Notes: generated by a model from the letters alone, not told the origin. A stretch of DNA of 64,000 nucleotides from Chryseobacterium takakiae (GCF_900129385.1 NZ_FQVO01000014.1:23473-87472); one strand, 5' to 3'. Shown: positions 44,726 through 54,620, counted from the first letter of the stretch. Numbers and translations are program-made.

Positions 44726-47182
44726 TTATCTTAAAAGATTGAATTTTATTTTAATTCCGATATTGTCTTTAAATTCCGAAGTCTGGTAGTATCCCAATCT
44801 GTAGGAAAATCCTACGCCAAAACCGGTTCCCAGGAACTGGTTCCAGATCAGTCCCGCTTCCTGGTAATAGTGGTCTAAAGCGATGAATTCAAACTGGTGG
44901 TCCTGCCTGTTTTTAAAACCGCCGATCGCCGACTGGTATTCCAGTTCGATATCTGAATATCTTTTTCCCAACGTTTTAAATTTAAAAGGCAGGTATTGTG
45001 AAATTTTAAATGCTGCAAATTTGTCGGCGAAAAATGTTCCCGAAGGCATCGTTGCAAATCCCAGGTTTGAAGGGGTACTGATATTGGAATACCATTGATC
45101 AATATTGGCATCATTCTGACCGGCTATTTCAAAATTTTTCCAGATTGGTGCACTTCCGGATGAGATTCCTCCGAATAGTTTAATGTTGGTAGATCCTAGT
45201 TTTGTTCTGAACTGATGAATAAATAAGGCATCCAGACGATTATAATCGAGATCACCTCCTAATGCATCAAATCCTTTTTCATAATTAACGAATACCTGCG
45301 GATATCCTTTTTCGTAAGTGTATTTTCCGGCAGGCGTCATGATATTTTTGTCATTCGGAGAAAATTTTAATGAAAGAACCGCGCTGGTATTATCGAAGTT
45401 ATTGCCCAGGTTTTTATACTGATAATCAAAAAGAGCCTCCTGTTTTTCCTTGTTCACGGCGAGTTTCATACTTAATGAATTGGAAATATCATAAAGGTAG
45501 GAAGCGCTCCATTTCTGGTTTTTGTAGAAAACAGCATTGTGAAGATCAAGATTAATATCAGATAGCTTCATCATTTTATCCCACATGTAATTGCTGAATC
45601 TCCCTGCCGCAAAAACATCATCAAGATATTCAACCCGGAAAACGGATGTTCTTTTGGCGGACAGCTTTATATCCATCCCCAATCCGTATTTCCAACGGTG
45701 ATCTTTAAAACCGTAACCGAAGTATCCGTCCGGTGAAAAAGTGTTGCTGAATTTTTCATTCAGTTTCAATCCTGCGCCAAGACGGATTCCCTGATATTTA
45801 TCGTAGCTGATGAATTTGGTAAGGTCAAAATCAATCATTTTATAGCGAAGGTTTCCTCTTAAAAGCTGGGTTAACGTATTGAGTTTCTTTTCAAAATCAT
45901 GCTTCTGTACAAAGCTGTCGATTTTTGTGTATGTATTACTTTCCCTTGTGGTAAGGCTGTCGGTTCTGTACTGTTGCAAAAGGCTGCCGTCTGAATTTTT
46001 CACTTCAAGCGAATAGCCTTTAAAATCAGACGCTTTTTGGGGTTCGTTAATATCAAAATCAAAAAACCTGTTTTTTACATACAGGTAATTCCCGAATTTT
46101 TTCTGATTGTATTTCTTGGTATCACCGGCTTTCACGCTGTCTTTCTTGGAAACATCGAAGCTGGCATTTCCCATTTTAAGCCTGATATCTTCATAATCCA
46201 GGAACCATTTATTATTGATGGGTTTCCATACGGAGACAATATTTCCTTCGTTTATTTTTTTGCTGATGCTTTCAAATTTTTTCAGGGCAAAACTTTCGGT
46301 GTCAACATATATTTTCCCGTTGAATTTTCTTGGGTTCTGCTTCTTTTTATCGGTAATTTCTTTAAATTTAATGACATAAGTCTGCCTTCCGTCCAGCTGT
46401 ATGGTATCTGAAAGATAATAATGAAATAAATCCCTGTTCTCAGGTCTCAGCTGTCTGGGTAATTTTTCAAGATTGGAAATATTCAGGGCCATCGCTTCAT
46501 AAATCGGGTTTTTAAAACCGGACATTCTGTTGTCGATAATATTTGTTTTTTCACCAAACTTTTTCGAGTATTTATATTCCGCAGCTTTTTCCCAGAGGAA
46601 CATCTGGCCTTCCGCCGAGGCATCAATAAATTCTTCAGCGATAAGGGAATCTTTTTTCTCCTTTTCTTTCTGCTTAAAACCATTTTGATCAACCTTCGAA
46701 ATGGAGTCTTTCCTGACTGCTAAAAAATTCTTGTAAATATCAATGGAATCTTTATCCAGATCCAGAGAAAATTTGGTGTACGACTTAAAATTGTAAGAAT
46801 CCAATGACTTCGGTGAGTTCTCTTTAGCCCTTTTATTAAGTTCATCAAGAATCTTCAGCGCGCGCGGATCACTTTTATCATTAATAATGACACGGTCAAT
46901 ATTCCCTCTCTTTTCCGCCAGCGGCTGCATCGAAACTTCCATGGTATTTCTTACCTCTGCAAGAACATCTTCAAAATTGCTGGCCAGAATTTCAACTTTC
47001 TTGCATTTTGTTTTAAAGGATAAAGTTCCGTTCAGATCGGTTTTCCCGAGAAGCTCATCATCGCAGTACACCGCTGCACTGTAGATAGGTTGCTTGGTTG
47101 TCTTACTGAAAACCTTCAGCTGAGTCTGTCCGAAAACCAATACTGCAAAAAATAAAAACAGCGGGGATAAAAGTCTTGTCAT
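44726..47182 (-). CDS. DUF5686 outer membrane protein with carboxypeptidase-regulatory-like domain
   Basis: 818 residues with a signal peptide (about 1-18, LFFAVLVFGQT). Residues about 20-85 are a carboxypeptidase-D-regulatory-like beta sandwich (VFSKTTKQPIYSAAVYCDDE, GKTDLNGTLSF). The rest parallels the 735-residue paralog: SDPRALKILDELNKRAKENS, KSLDSYNFKSYTKFSLDLDK, then the long barrel-type region and C-terminal FKDNIGIKIKFNLLR. Two paralogs in tandem suggest duplication, with gain or loss of the sandwich domain. Confidence 0.78.
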   Translation of the reverse strand: MTRLLSPLFLFFAVLVFGQTQLKVFSKTTKQPIYSAAVYCDDELLGKTDLNGTLSFKTKCKKVEILASNFEDVLAEVRNTMEVSMQPLAEKRGNIDRVIINDKSDPRALKILDELNKRAKENSPKSLDSYNFKSYTKFSLDLDKDSIDIYKNFLAVRKDSISKVDQNGFKQKEKEKKDSLIAEEFIDASAEGQMFLWEKAAEYKYSKKFGEKTNIIDNRMSGFKNPIYEAMALNISNLEKLPRQLRPENRDLFHYYLSDTIQLDGRQTYVIKFKEITDKKKQNPRKFNGKIYVDTESFALKKFESISKKINEGNIVSVWKPINNKWFLDYEDIRLKMGNASFDVSKKDSVKAGDTKKYNQKKFGNYLYVKNRFFDFDINEPQKASDFKGYSLEVKNSDGSLLQQYRTDSLTTRESNTYTKIDSFVQKHDFEKKLNTLTQLLRGNLRYKMIDFDLTKFISYDKYQGIRLGAGLKLNEKFSNTFSPDGYFGYGFKDHRWKYGLGMDIKLSAKRTSVFRVEYLDDVFAAGRFSNYMWDKMMKLSDINLDLHNAVFYKNQKWSASYLYDISNSLSMKLAVNKEKQEALFDYQYKNLGNNFDNTSAVLSLKFSPNDKNIMTPAGKYTYEKGYPQVFVNYEKGFDALGGDLDYNRLDALFIHQFRTKLGSTNIKLFGGISSGSAPIWKNFEIAGQNDANIDQWYSNISTPSNLGFATMPSGTFFADKFAAFKISQYLPFKFKTLGKRYSDIELEYQSAIGGFKNRQDHQFEFIALDHYYQEAGLIWNQFLGTGFGVGFSYRLGYYQTSEFKDNIGIKIKFNLLR

Positions 47183-47392
47183 TAGTCTTTTTTTTATAGT
47201 TAGACAAAACTATTGATAAGAAAGTTACAATACCACAGAAGAAAATATAATGTTTTGTTAAAAATAATCTGACTGTTTTAAATCCTAATCCTATTGATTC
47301 AAAATATTTATATTTGTCGAAAACAGCAAATGATTACAAAGCGGAATGCGATTCTTGCAATAATTCAATAACCCATCACATTTAAAGATAAC

Positions 47393-47508
47393 TTCTCGAT
47401 ACGCTTTTTCAAAGCTACTCGAAGTGACGTTGAGCACTATTCAGTGAGAATGAAAGCTCGTCAGTTCGAGTGTTTTTCGAAGTGAAGCGCAGAAAAATGT
47501 ATCGAGAA
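47393..47508. repeat. Palindromic repeat copy 1 (GIY-YIG-associated)
   Basis: 116 bp, bounded by TTCTCGATAC and GTATCGAGAA, with inner ACTCGAAGTGACG / CGTCAGTTCGAGT inverted repeat. The same unit recurs at 47985, 48130 and 48275. Confidence 0.8.
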
Positions 47509-47536
47509 CCGTTGAATGAAGGGGCTATGGAGTAAT

Positions 47537-47955
47537 TTCTCGATACGATTTTTAAAGCTTCACGAAGTGACGAATCATCAATTTCAATTTATTATAAACA
47601 TGCAAACATCTTTTGTCTATATTCTGCATTGTTCGGACAATAACTATTACACCGGAGTTACTGAAAATGTTTATAAGCGTTTTGACGAGCATCAGGATGG
47701 TAAGTATTTCGGTTCTTATACGTACTCAAGACGTCCGCTTCAATTGGTTTATTTTAATCAGTTTACTGATGTTGAACAAGCTATTGCTTTTGAGAAAAGG
47801 ATAAAAAAATGGTCACAGGCTAAGAAACTGGCTCTGATTGAAGGAAGATACGAAGACTTGCCTAATCTGGCAAAAAAGAAGTTTACTAAGAAATAATGAT
47901 TCCTACGTCAGTTCGAGTGTTTTTCGCAGCAGAGCGGAGAAAAATGTATCGAGAA
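47537..47955. mobile_element. Gene-bearing copy of the palindromic repeat (GIY-YIG inside)
   Basis: The left half TTCTCGATAC...CGAAGTGACG (47537-47572) and right half CGTCAGTTCGAG...GTATCGAGAA (47906-47955) are the two ends of the repeat unit, here separated by the GIY-YIG gene in place of the usual short centre. The sequence beside the gene extends the palindrome (AATCAT / ATGATT). It may be the autonomous form of the repeat family (inference). Confidence 0.6.
47600..47896 (+). CDS. GIY-YIG nuclease family protein
   Basis: 98 residues from the ATG at 47600; an earlier in-frame start would run through the repeat. The GIY-YIG core reads FVYILHCSDNNYYTGVTENV (Y-I-L and Y-T-G in place of GIY and YIG), then VYKRFDEHQDGKYFGSYT with the Arg and His, and EQAIAFEKRIKKWSQAKKLA with the catalytic Glu. 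This is the small COG2827-type URI nuclease: metal-dependent single-domain endonuclease, cytosolic. It is inserted exactly between the two halves of a palindromic repeat, so it may drive or depend on that repeat. Confidence 0.85.
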   Translation: MQTSFVYILHCSDNNYYTGVTENVYKRFDEHQDGKYFGSYTYSRRPLQLVYFNQFTDVEQAIAFEKRIKKWSQAKKLALIEGRYEDLPNLAKKKFTKK

Positions 47956-48456
47956 CCGTCGAATGAAAAGGGCTATGGAGTAACTTCTCGATACGCTTTT
48001 TCAAAGCTACTCGAAGTGACGTTGAGCACTATTCAGTGAGAATGAAAGCTAGTCAGTCCGAGTGTTTTTCGCAGCAGAGCGCAGAAAAATGTATTGAGAA
48101 CCGTTGAATGAAAAGGGCTATGGAGTAACTTCTCGATACGCTTTTTCAAAACTACTCGAAGTGACGTTGAGCACTATTCAGTGAGAATGAAAGCTCGTCA
48201 GTTCGAGTGTTTTTCGAAGTGAAGCGCAGAAAAATGTATCGAGAACCGTTGAATGAAAAGGGCTATGGAGTAACTTCTCGATACGCTTTTTCAAAATCTA
48301 CTCGAAGTGACGTTGAGCACTATTCAGTGAGAATGAAAGCTCGTCAGTTCGAGTGTTTTTCGAAGTGAAGCGCAGAAAAATGTATCGAGAACCGTTGAAT
48401 GAAGGGGCTGTGGAGTAACTTCTCGATACGCTTTTTTCAAAGCTACTCGAAGTTAC
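47906..48456. repeat. 145-bp-period palindromic repeat array
   Basis: Full copies at 47985-48100, 48130-48245 and 48275-48391, a right half at 47906-47955 and a left half at 48420-48456, spaced by a constant 29-bp CCGTTGAATGAA...GGAGTAAC stretch. Period 145. Copies differ by only a few bases. Not a CRISPR array: spacers are identical. Confidence 0.85.
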
Positions 48457-48463
48457 GTATAAC

Positions 48464-48501
48464 AACAATCATCCCTTTCAAAACTGAAAGGGATGATTGT
48501 T
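48464..48501. terminator. Bidirectional terminator after alaS
   Basis: 16-bp arms AACAATCATCCCTTTC / GAAAGGGATGATTGTT with a 6-base loop. Confidence 0.7.
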
Positions 48502-48524
48502 TTAAATAAATTTAAAATATTTTC

Positions 48525-51128
48525 TTATAGATTCAGCGCTTTCTGATATGCATTTTCCAGACCGTCAAGATTTTTTCCTCCGGCTGTGGCAAAGCCGGGG
48601 TTTCCACCGCCGCCGCCCTGGATTTCTTTTGCCAAATCTTTAATCAATGCTCCCGCCTGATAAATTCCTGCTAAATCATCAGAAACGCCAACGGTAATCA
48701 TGGGTTTTCCGTCGGCATCGGACAGAATAACCGTAATGGAGGTGGGGATTTCTTTCTTTAACTGGAAGACGATATCTTTTACCGAACCGGCATCTAAAGA
48801 AGTTCTTTTTACCAGAAGTAATTTATCGCCTTTTTGCTCGTAAGCTCCTTTCCATTCGCTGATTTCTCCTTTGGCTTTTTCTTTCTTCAATGCATCTACT
48901 TCAGACTTCAATGCGGTATTTTCCTCAATTAATTTTTCAATAGAACGTACAATATCTTTTGATTTCAGCAATTGTGAAAGCTCGGAAATCTGCTTTTCTA
49001 GGTTTTTGAAATATTCTTCCGCTTTATCTCCGGAAATCGCTTCAATTCTTCTGATTCCTGCTGCGGCAGAGCTTTCGGAAATGATTTTGAAATGTCCGAT
49101 TTCGCTGGTGCTTTTCACGTGAGTACCCCCGCAAAGTTCCATTGAAGTTCCGAACTGGATCATTCTTACACTGTCACCATACTTTTCCCCGAACAAAGCC
49201 ATCGCTCCTCTTTCAAGCGCTTCCTGGATCGGGATATTTCTGAATTCCTGTAAGGCAATATTTTGCTTGATCTTGGCATTAACCTTTTCCTCTACCAAGG
49301 TTAGTTCTTCATCCGTCATTTTATTGAAATGGGAGAAATCGAAACGCAGGTAATCCGGACCAACGAATGAACCTTTCTGCTCTACGTGAGTTCCCAAAAC
49401 TTCCCTTAATGCTTCATGCAATAAGTGCGTTACCGAGTGGTTGGCCTGAGAATTTTTTCTTTCCGAAACATTCACTTTAGCATAGAAAACGGCTCCGGCA
49501 TCTTTTGGAAGACCGTTGATTAAAGAAATGATCAGTCCGTTTTCCTTTTTGGTTTCCAGTACTTCAAAACTTTCCGTTGCATTTTCAAGAACGCCTTTGT
49601 CACCTACCTGGCCTCCGCCTTCAGGATAGAAAGGAGATTCGCTTAAAACCACTTGGTAAAATTCTCCGTCCTTATTTTCTACTTTTCGGTATCTTGTAAT
49701 GTAGGTTTCAGATTCAAATTGATCATAGCCTACAAAATTTTCAGGTTTTTCTTCCAGCGTTACCCAGTCGTACACTTTTTGGGCAGAATCAGCCTTTGAA
49801 CGCTGTTTTTGTTCATTTAACGCCTGCTTAAAACCTTTTTCGTCAATGGTTAATCCCTTTTCTTCCGCAATAATTCTCGTAAGGTCATCCGGGAAACCAT
49901 AGGTATCGTATAATTCAAAAACTTCTTGCGTTGGCAAAACCTTCTGATCGTCGGCAATCGTCTGCTGAATTAATTTTTCAACCCTGATCAATCCGTTTTC
50001 TATGGTTCTTAAGAAAGATTCCTCCTCACTTTTGATCACTTCAGAAACTAGTTTTCCTTGTTTTTCAAGCTCAGGGAAGAATGCACCCATCTGCTCCTGT
50101 AAAACAGCAACCAATTGATAAAGGAACGGTTCTTTCATTCCCAGGAAACGGTACGAATAAGAAATCCCTCTTCTTAAAATCCTTCTGATCACATAGCCTG
50201 CTCCTCCGTTGGAAGGCAGCTGCCCGTCTGCAATGGCAAACGAAACTGCCCTGATGTGGTCTACCACAACACGGATTGCAATATCTTTTTCGTCTTCTAA
50301 AATCCCGGTGTATTTTTTTCCTGAAAGCTCTTCAACTTTAGCAATTAAAGGAGTGAAAACATCCGTATCGTAATTGGAAGATTTTCCTTGGAGCGCCATG
50401 CAAAGGCGTTCAAAGCCCATTCCCGTGTCCACATGCTGTGCAGGAAGCTTTTCAAGGGTTTTATCCGCTTTTCTGTTGAATTCCATGAAAACCAGGTTCC
50501 ATACTTCCACCACTTGAGGATGGTCGTTGTTCACCAGTTCAAGTCCGGAAACTTTCGCTTTTTCCTCCGGAGTTCTCAAATCCACATGGATTTCCGAGCA
50601 CGGTCCGCACGGTCCGCTTTCCCCCATTTCCCAGAAATTATCTTTTTTATTCCCGTTGATAATTCTGTCTTCGGAAATGTGAGACTTCCAGAAATCATAA
50701 GCATCCTGGTCTCTCTCAAGGTTTTCGGAAGCGTCTCCTTCAAAAATGGTTACATAAAGGTTTTCTTTAGGAATTCCGTAGACTCCCGTCAGCAATTCCC
50801 AGGCAAAAGCAATAGCATCTTTTTTAAAATAATCCCCGAAAGACCAGTTTCCCAGCATTTCAAACATGGTGTGGTGATAGGTATCGCGGCCCACATCGTC
50901 CAGGTCATTATGCTTTCCGGATACTCTCAGACACTTTTGGGTATCTGCAATTCTGGGTGCAGTAGGCGTTTTATAACCTAAGAAAAAATCCTTGAACTGC
51001 GTCATCCCCGAATTGGAAAACATAAGGGTAGGGTCGTCTTTCAGAACGATCGGTGCTGAAGGCACAATAAGGTGTCCTTTGCTTTTAAAATAATCTAAAA
51101 ATTTTTGACGAATCTCTTGTGATGTCAT
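48525..51128 (-). CDS. alaS: Alanine--tRNA ligase
   Basis: 867 residues. Charges tRNA-Ala with alanine. Start MTSQEIRQKFLDYFKSKGHL and motif TLMFSNSGMTQFKDFFLGYK are class II catalytic landmarks; the editing domain has HSVTHLLHEALREVLGTHV and CGGTHVKSTSEIGHFKI (zinc-type C/H residues), and the C-terminal part ends GGGGGNPGFATAGGKN. Standard length. Confidence 0.95.
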   Translation of the reverse strand: MTSQEIRQKFLDYFKSKGHLIVPSAPIVLKDDPTLMFSNSGMTQFKDFFLGYKTPTAPRIADTQKCLRVSGKHNDLDDVGRDTYHHTMFEMLGNWSFGDYFKKDAIAFAWELLTGVYGIPKENLYVTIFEGDASENLERDQDAYDFWKSHISEDRIINGNKKDNFWEMGESGPCGPCSEIHVDLRTPEEKAKVSGLELVNNDHPQVVEVWNLVFMEFNRKADKTLEKLPAQHVDTGMGFERLCMALQGKSSNYDTDVFTPLIAKVEELSGKKYTGILEDEKDIAIRVVVDHIRAVSFAIADGQLPSNGGAGYVIRRILRRGISYSYRFLGMKEPFLYQLVAVLQEQMGAFFPELEKQGKLVSEVIKSEEESFLRTIENGLIRVEKLIQQTIADDQKVLPTQEVFELYDTYGFPDDLTRIIAEEKGLTIDEKGFKQALNEQKQRSKADSAQKVYDWVTLEEKPENFVGYDQFESETYITRYRKVENKDGEFYQVVLSESPFYPEGGGQVGDKGVLENATESFEVLETKKENGLIISLINGLPKDAGAVFYAKVNVSERKNSQANHSVTHLLHEALREVLGTHVEQKGSFVGPDYLRFDFSHFNKMTDEELTLVEEKVNAKIKQNIALQEFRNIPIQEALERGAMALFGEKYGDSVRMIQFGTSMELCGGTHVKSTSEIGHFKIISESSAAAGIRRIEAISGDKAEEYFKNLEKQISELSQLLKSKDIVRSIEKLIEENTALKSEVDALKKEKAKGEISEWKGAYEQKGDKLLLVKRTSLDAGSVKDIVFQLKKEIPTSITVILSDADGKPMITVGVSDDLAGIYQAGALIKDLAKEIQGGGGGNPGFATAGGKNLDGLENAYQKALNL

Positions 51129-51251
51129 AATTTATATGGCTTTGCTTTTTACAGTTTTTTGATAAGATGCAAATTTAAGGTTTTTGGGGGATTTCGTTTG
51201 AAATATTTGATACTTTACGAAGATTTGTTTCAATAAATGAAAACATTTTCA

Positions 51252-51385
51252 GGAGCTGTTTCCCGCTTTCCGTTACAATTCCTCATTGCGCGGCTCCGCC
51301 TTGGCCTGTCCTGAGCCCTGCGAAGGCTTCACCGCTCCATTGCGGGATTTTCTCTGCAATCGGGGCTAGGCTGCGGACAAATTAT
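51252..51385. repeat. Flavobacterial intergenic element, diverged copy
   Basis: Begins GGAGCTGTTTCCCGCTTTCCG and ends CTGCAATCGGGGCTAGG, matching the ends of the element around 37068-37180, with a different GC-rich centre. The surrounding 51129-51551 has no gene that I can see. Confidence 0.55.
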
Positions 51386-51551
51386 CAATTGAGGAGTTTA
51401 ATTCAATGGATATTATGTTATACATTTTAGATAACATACAGGATAATAAATCCATTCACAAAACTTTTGCAAAGTATGGTACTAACTTTCTATCTTCGTT
51501 TACGATTAAATGAACTTCAGGGATTTAATTTTCGAATCAAGACTATTCAAT

Positions 51552-52109
51552 ATGACCAAAAACGAAACATTCAAAAACTGGATAGAGCAGTGTTCAGCAC
51601 CATTACTGAGAAGGGCGGTGTATCTGTTGTCTGATAAAGCCGAGGCAGAAGATATTGTTCAGGAGGTTTTTATTTCCGCTTTTTCATCCTATGAATCTTT
51701 TGAGGGAAAAAGCCAGCCGCTCACCTGGCTGATGACCATCCTAAACAGAAAGGTTGCTGATTTTTACCGCAAAAAATATAAATCTGAACCCAACATTAAA
51801 CTGGATCACTTTTTTGATGATGACGGTGCATGGAAAAACAATGATATTTTGAATGACTGGAATGCAGGAAATGAAGACACCGAACTTTTAGACAATAAAG
51901 ATTTCAATAAAACCCTGGAAGACTGCCTGGAAGATCTTCCTTCCCGATGGAAGATTCCCATGAAATTATATTACCTTGAAGAAAAAAAAGCACCGGAAGT
52001 GAGTCAGGTACTTGATATTTCCACGACTAATCTATGGAAGATCCTGCAAAGAGGCAGAATGCAATTGAGGGAATGCCTGGAAATGAACTGGTTTGCCAAT
52101 CAAAACTGA
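51552..52109 (+). CDS. ECF-type RNA polymerase sigma factor
   Basis: 185 residues from the ATG at 51552 (MTKNETFKNWIEQC). Region 2: AEAEDIVQEVFISAFSSYES, followed by WLMTILNRKVADFYRKKY. Region 4: LPSRWKIPMKLYYLEEKKAP, then VSQVLDISTTNLWKILQRGR (helix-turn-helix). The next gene (6-bp gap) is Cys/His-containing and anti-sigma-like, and a DUF417 and MsrAB gene follow, so the regulon may concern oxidative stress. Confidence 0.82.
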   Translation: MTKNETFKNWIEQCSAPLLRRAVYLLSDKAEAEDIVQEVFISAFSSYESFEGKSQPLTWLMTILNRKVADFYRKKYKSEPNIKLDHFFDDDGAWKNNDILNDWNAGNEDTELLDNKDFNKTLEDCLEDLPSRWKIPMKLYYLEEKKAPEVSQVLDISTTNLWKILQRGRMQLRECLEMNWFANQN

Positions 52110-52115
52110 TTTAAA

Positions 52116-52391
52116 ATGCTTAAAAAATTGATTCATATTATCTTTTTACCGTGCAGCGAAGCGACAATGCTCATGGAAAAACGGAATGCGGAAAATATTT
52201 CCCCAAAAGAAAACCGTAAACTTTCTCTGCACCTTGCGATTTGTAAATGGTGCAGAGCCTACAAAGAAAAGCTGGAAATGCTGGATAGAATGTTGGAAAG
52301 AAAGCTTTCCAATGAAAATCAGGTTGAAATTAATGAATCTGATATTCAGTATGTTAAAGAGAAAGTGTTGAAAAATTTAGATATTTCATAA
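52116..52391 (+). CDS. Anti-sigma-factor-like small protein
   Basis: 91 residues. Has a His/Cys cluster HLAICKWCRAYKEKL, the H-x3-C-x2-C pattern of zinc-binding anti-sigma domains, and an earlier Cys in FLPCSEATMLMEKR. No transmembrane segment, so it would be a cytosolic redox- or zinc-sensing anti-sigma factor if functional. It starts 6 bp after the sigma gene. Confidence 0.62.
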   Translation: MLKKLIHIIFLPCSEATMLMEKRNAENISPKENRKLSLHLAICKWCRAYKEKLEMLDRMLERKLSNENQVEINESDIQYVKEKVLKNLDIS

Positions 52392-52468
52392 AATATTTGT
52401 CAGGATTTTGAAATGGTTCCGACTATACTTTTGAAAATAATAAAGTATTCAATCAAAATCATTAAAAA

Positions 52469-52918
52469 ATGGACGGAACTGTACTAAAAATTGATCATGA
52501 AAACCGTATCGGAAAAGCAGGATATTATCTTTCTCTTTTCGGAGCTGCCACTATTCTGCTGTGGATCGGGATTTTCAAATTCACCCCTACGGAAGCAAAC
52601 GCCATAAAACCTTTGGTGGAAAACCATTTCCTGACTTTTTTCGTATATGATATCGTAAGCATTCAGGCAGTGTCTAATACTATCGGAGTCATAGAAATTA
52701 TCATTGCGGTATTATTGCTGTTTAGTGTGAAATTTGCATCACTGAGAAAGTATGCCGCAGCCGGAATGATTATCACTTTCCTGATGACGCTGAGCTATCT
52801 GTTTACAACTCCGGGAATCTGGAAGACCGTAGACGGAATTCCTGTCACAGATTTCTTTATCGTAAAAGATGTGATGTTTTTAGGATTTGGGTTAATGATT
52901 TTAAATCTGAAAAAATGA
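52469..52918 (+). CDS. DUF417 (YkgB-like) membrane protein
   Basis: 149 residues with about four membrane helices ([54 protein letters not shown]). DUF417/YkgB family, linked in other bacteria to reactive chlorine/oxidative stress responses. Its stop overlaps the MsrAB start by four bases (ATGA at 52915-52918), so it is coupled to it. Confidence 0.78.
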   Translation: MDGTVLKIDHENRIGKAGYYLSLFGAATILLWIGIFKFTPTEANAIKPLVENHFLTFFVYDIVSIQAVSNTIGVIEIIIAVLLLFSVKFASLRKYAAAGMIITFLMTLSYLFTTPGIWKTVDGIPVTDFFIVKDVMFLGFGLMILNLKK

Positions 52919-54027
52919 AAAAAAATATAAAAATGAAGAACATATTGATTTTACTCGGCGTCGTGCTGGGAATAGCAGTATTTGCAACAAGCTGCGGGGA
53001 TGCCAAAACAAAATCTACCGCTACAAAAAAAGAAAATGAGACCATTATGGACAATAGAAATGTAAAAGAAGTGTATTTTGCGGGAGGATGCTTTTGGGGA
53101 ACAGAACATTTTTTTCAACAGATACGCGGTGTCGTAGGAACCGAAGTGGGATATGCGAACGGAAATAAAGAAAATCCTACTTATGAAGAAGTGGTAAGCC
53201 ACACTACAGGCTTTGCTGAGACAGTAAAGGTAAAATACGATCCTGAAGAGGTTGATCTTACGCTTTTAATAGATCTTTATTTTAAAACCATCGATCCAAC
53301 CAGTTTAAACAAACAGGGAAATGACAGGGGAGATCAGTACAGAACAGGAATTTATTCCACAGATAAAGAAACGGAAGCCATCGTAAAAGCGGAAGTCGCA
53401 AAACTGGCTAAAAATTACAGCAAGCCTGTATTGGTGGAAACCATTCCGCTAAAGAATTTTTACAGAGCAGAAGATTACCACCAGGATTATCTGGATAAAA
53501 ACCCGGGAGGATACTGCCATATAGAACCGGGATTATTTGAAATGGCAAGAAATGCAAACCCTCCGAAGAAAAAAGAAACCCAATATCAAAAGCAGGATAA
53601 AAAAGTTTTAAAAGAAAAGCTGACTGCCGAACAGTACAATGTGACCCAGGAAAACGGAACGGAAAGACCTTTCCAGAATGAATACTGGGACGAAACTCGT
53701 GAAGGAATTTATGTGGATATCACTACGGGAGAGCCTTTGTTTATCTCTACCGATAAATTTGAATCTGGTTGCGGATGGCCAAGTTTCTCAAAACCGATTA
53801 CCAAAAAATTAGTTGAAGAAAAGCTGGACCGTTCCCACGGAATGACCAGGGTAGAAGTGAGAAGTAAAACGGGAGATGCACATTTGGGGCACGTTTTCAA
53901 TGATGGTCCTGAAGATAAAGGCGGACTGCGTTACTGTATCAACAGTGCTTCTTTGAAATTTATCCCGAAAGCGGAAATGAAAGAAAAAGGATATGGCGAA
54001 TATATCGCGCTCCTTGACAAAAAATAA
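52915..54027 (+). CDS. msrAB: Bifunctional methionine sulfoxide reductase A/B lipoprotein
   Basis: 370 residues (start 52915; alternative ATG 52933). N-terminal lipoprotein signal with lipobox FATSC (Cys about 27). MsrA domain: [20 protein letters not shown] with the catalytic Cys, and [28 protein letters not shown]. MsrB domain (about 230-365): [42 protein letters not shown] and catalytic Cys in [14 protein letters not shown]. It reduces both S- and R-Met-SO in exported proteins. The DUF417 gene is directly upstream and the sigma/anti-sigma pair about 0.5 kb further. Confidence 0.9.
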   Translation: MKKNIKMKNILILLGVVLGIAVFATSCGDAKTKSTATKKENETIMDNRNVKEVYFAGGCFWGTEHFFQQIRGVVGTEVGYANGNKENPTYEEVVSHTTGFAETVKVKYDPEEVDLTLLIDLYFKTIDPTSLNKQGNDRGDQYRTGIYSTDKETEAIVKAEVAKLAKNYSKPVLVETIPLKNFYRAEDYHQDYLDKNPGGYCHIEPGLFEMARNANPPKKKETQYQKQDKKVLKEKLTAEQYNVTQENGTERPFQNEYWDETREGIYVDITTGEPLFISTDKFESGCGWPSFSKPITKKLVEEKLDRSHGMTRVEVRSKTGDAHLGHVFNDGPEDKGGLRYCINSASLKFIPKAEMKEKGYGEYIALLDKK

Positions 54028-54051
54028 CTAGTGTTTTAAGTGAAGTGATTG

Positions 54052-54088
54052 AGGGGGCTGCCGAAAGGCAGTCCTTTCTTTTTTATTT
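54052..54088 (+). terminator. msrAB terminator
   Basis: Stem GGGGGCTGCC / GGCAGTCC with GAAA loop, then a T-rich tract. Confidence 0.75.
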
Positions 54089-54101
54089 TATTTCTGAAAA
54101 A

Positions 54102-54620
54102 TGTCATTCTGAATGAGCAGAACGAAGGGCGCACAGTGAAGATCTATAAATCAAAGGATAAGTTTTGAAATATTACATCCCGCAGATTTCACGGATGGCG
54201 CAGATTTTAATTTTATCGTAAAATATAGCTTATCTACAATTTGATCATAGCTTCGTATAATCATCTGGCTAATAATCTTTTGCAATGTCATTCTGAATGG
54301 AGCGGAACAAAGTGGAGCACAGTGAAGATCTATAAATCAAAGGATAAGTTTTGAAATATTACATCCCGCAGGTCTCACGGATGGCGCAGATTTTAATTTT
54401 ATCGTAAAATATAGCTTATCTACAATTTGATCATAGCTTCGTATAATCATCTGGCTAATTAATCTTTTGCAATGTCATTCTGAATGGAGCGGAACAAAGT
54501 GGAGCACAGTGAAGAATCTATGAAACAATAGTACAGCCTCCGAATAAAATATCCCACAGATTTCGCGGATTACGCAGATTTTAAATGTATATAACAGAAT
54601 ATAGTTAGTAAAATTCAATC
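54102..54620. repeat. About 185-bp tandem repeats
   Basis: Copies begin TGTCATTCTGAATG at 54102, 54286 and 54473 (periods 184 and 187); the third is partial and diverges after about 45 bases. The unit contains a GATCTATAAATCAAAGGATAAG part, ATCCCGCAG-TTCACGGATG and a TTTATCGTAAAATATAGC part, all of kinds repeated between flavobacterial genes. No gene from 54028 to 54729. Confidence 0.75.

Noticed and set aside
47393..48456. CRISPR array
   Set aside because: The spacers are identical (29 bp) and the repeats are 116-bp nested palindromes; no cas genes are nearby.
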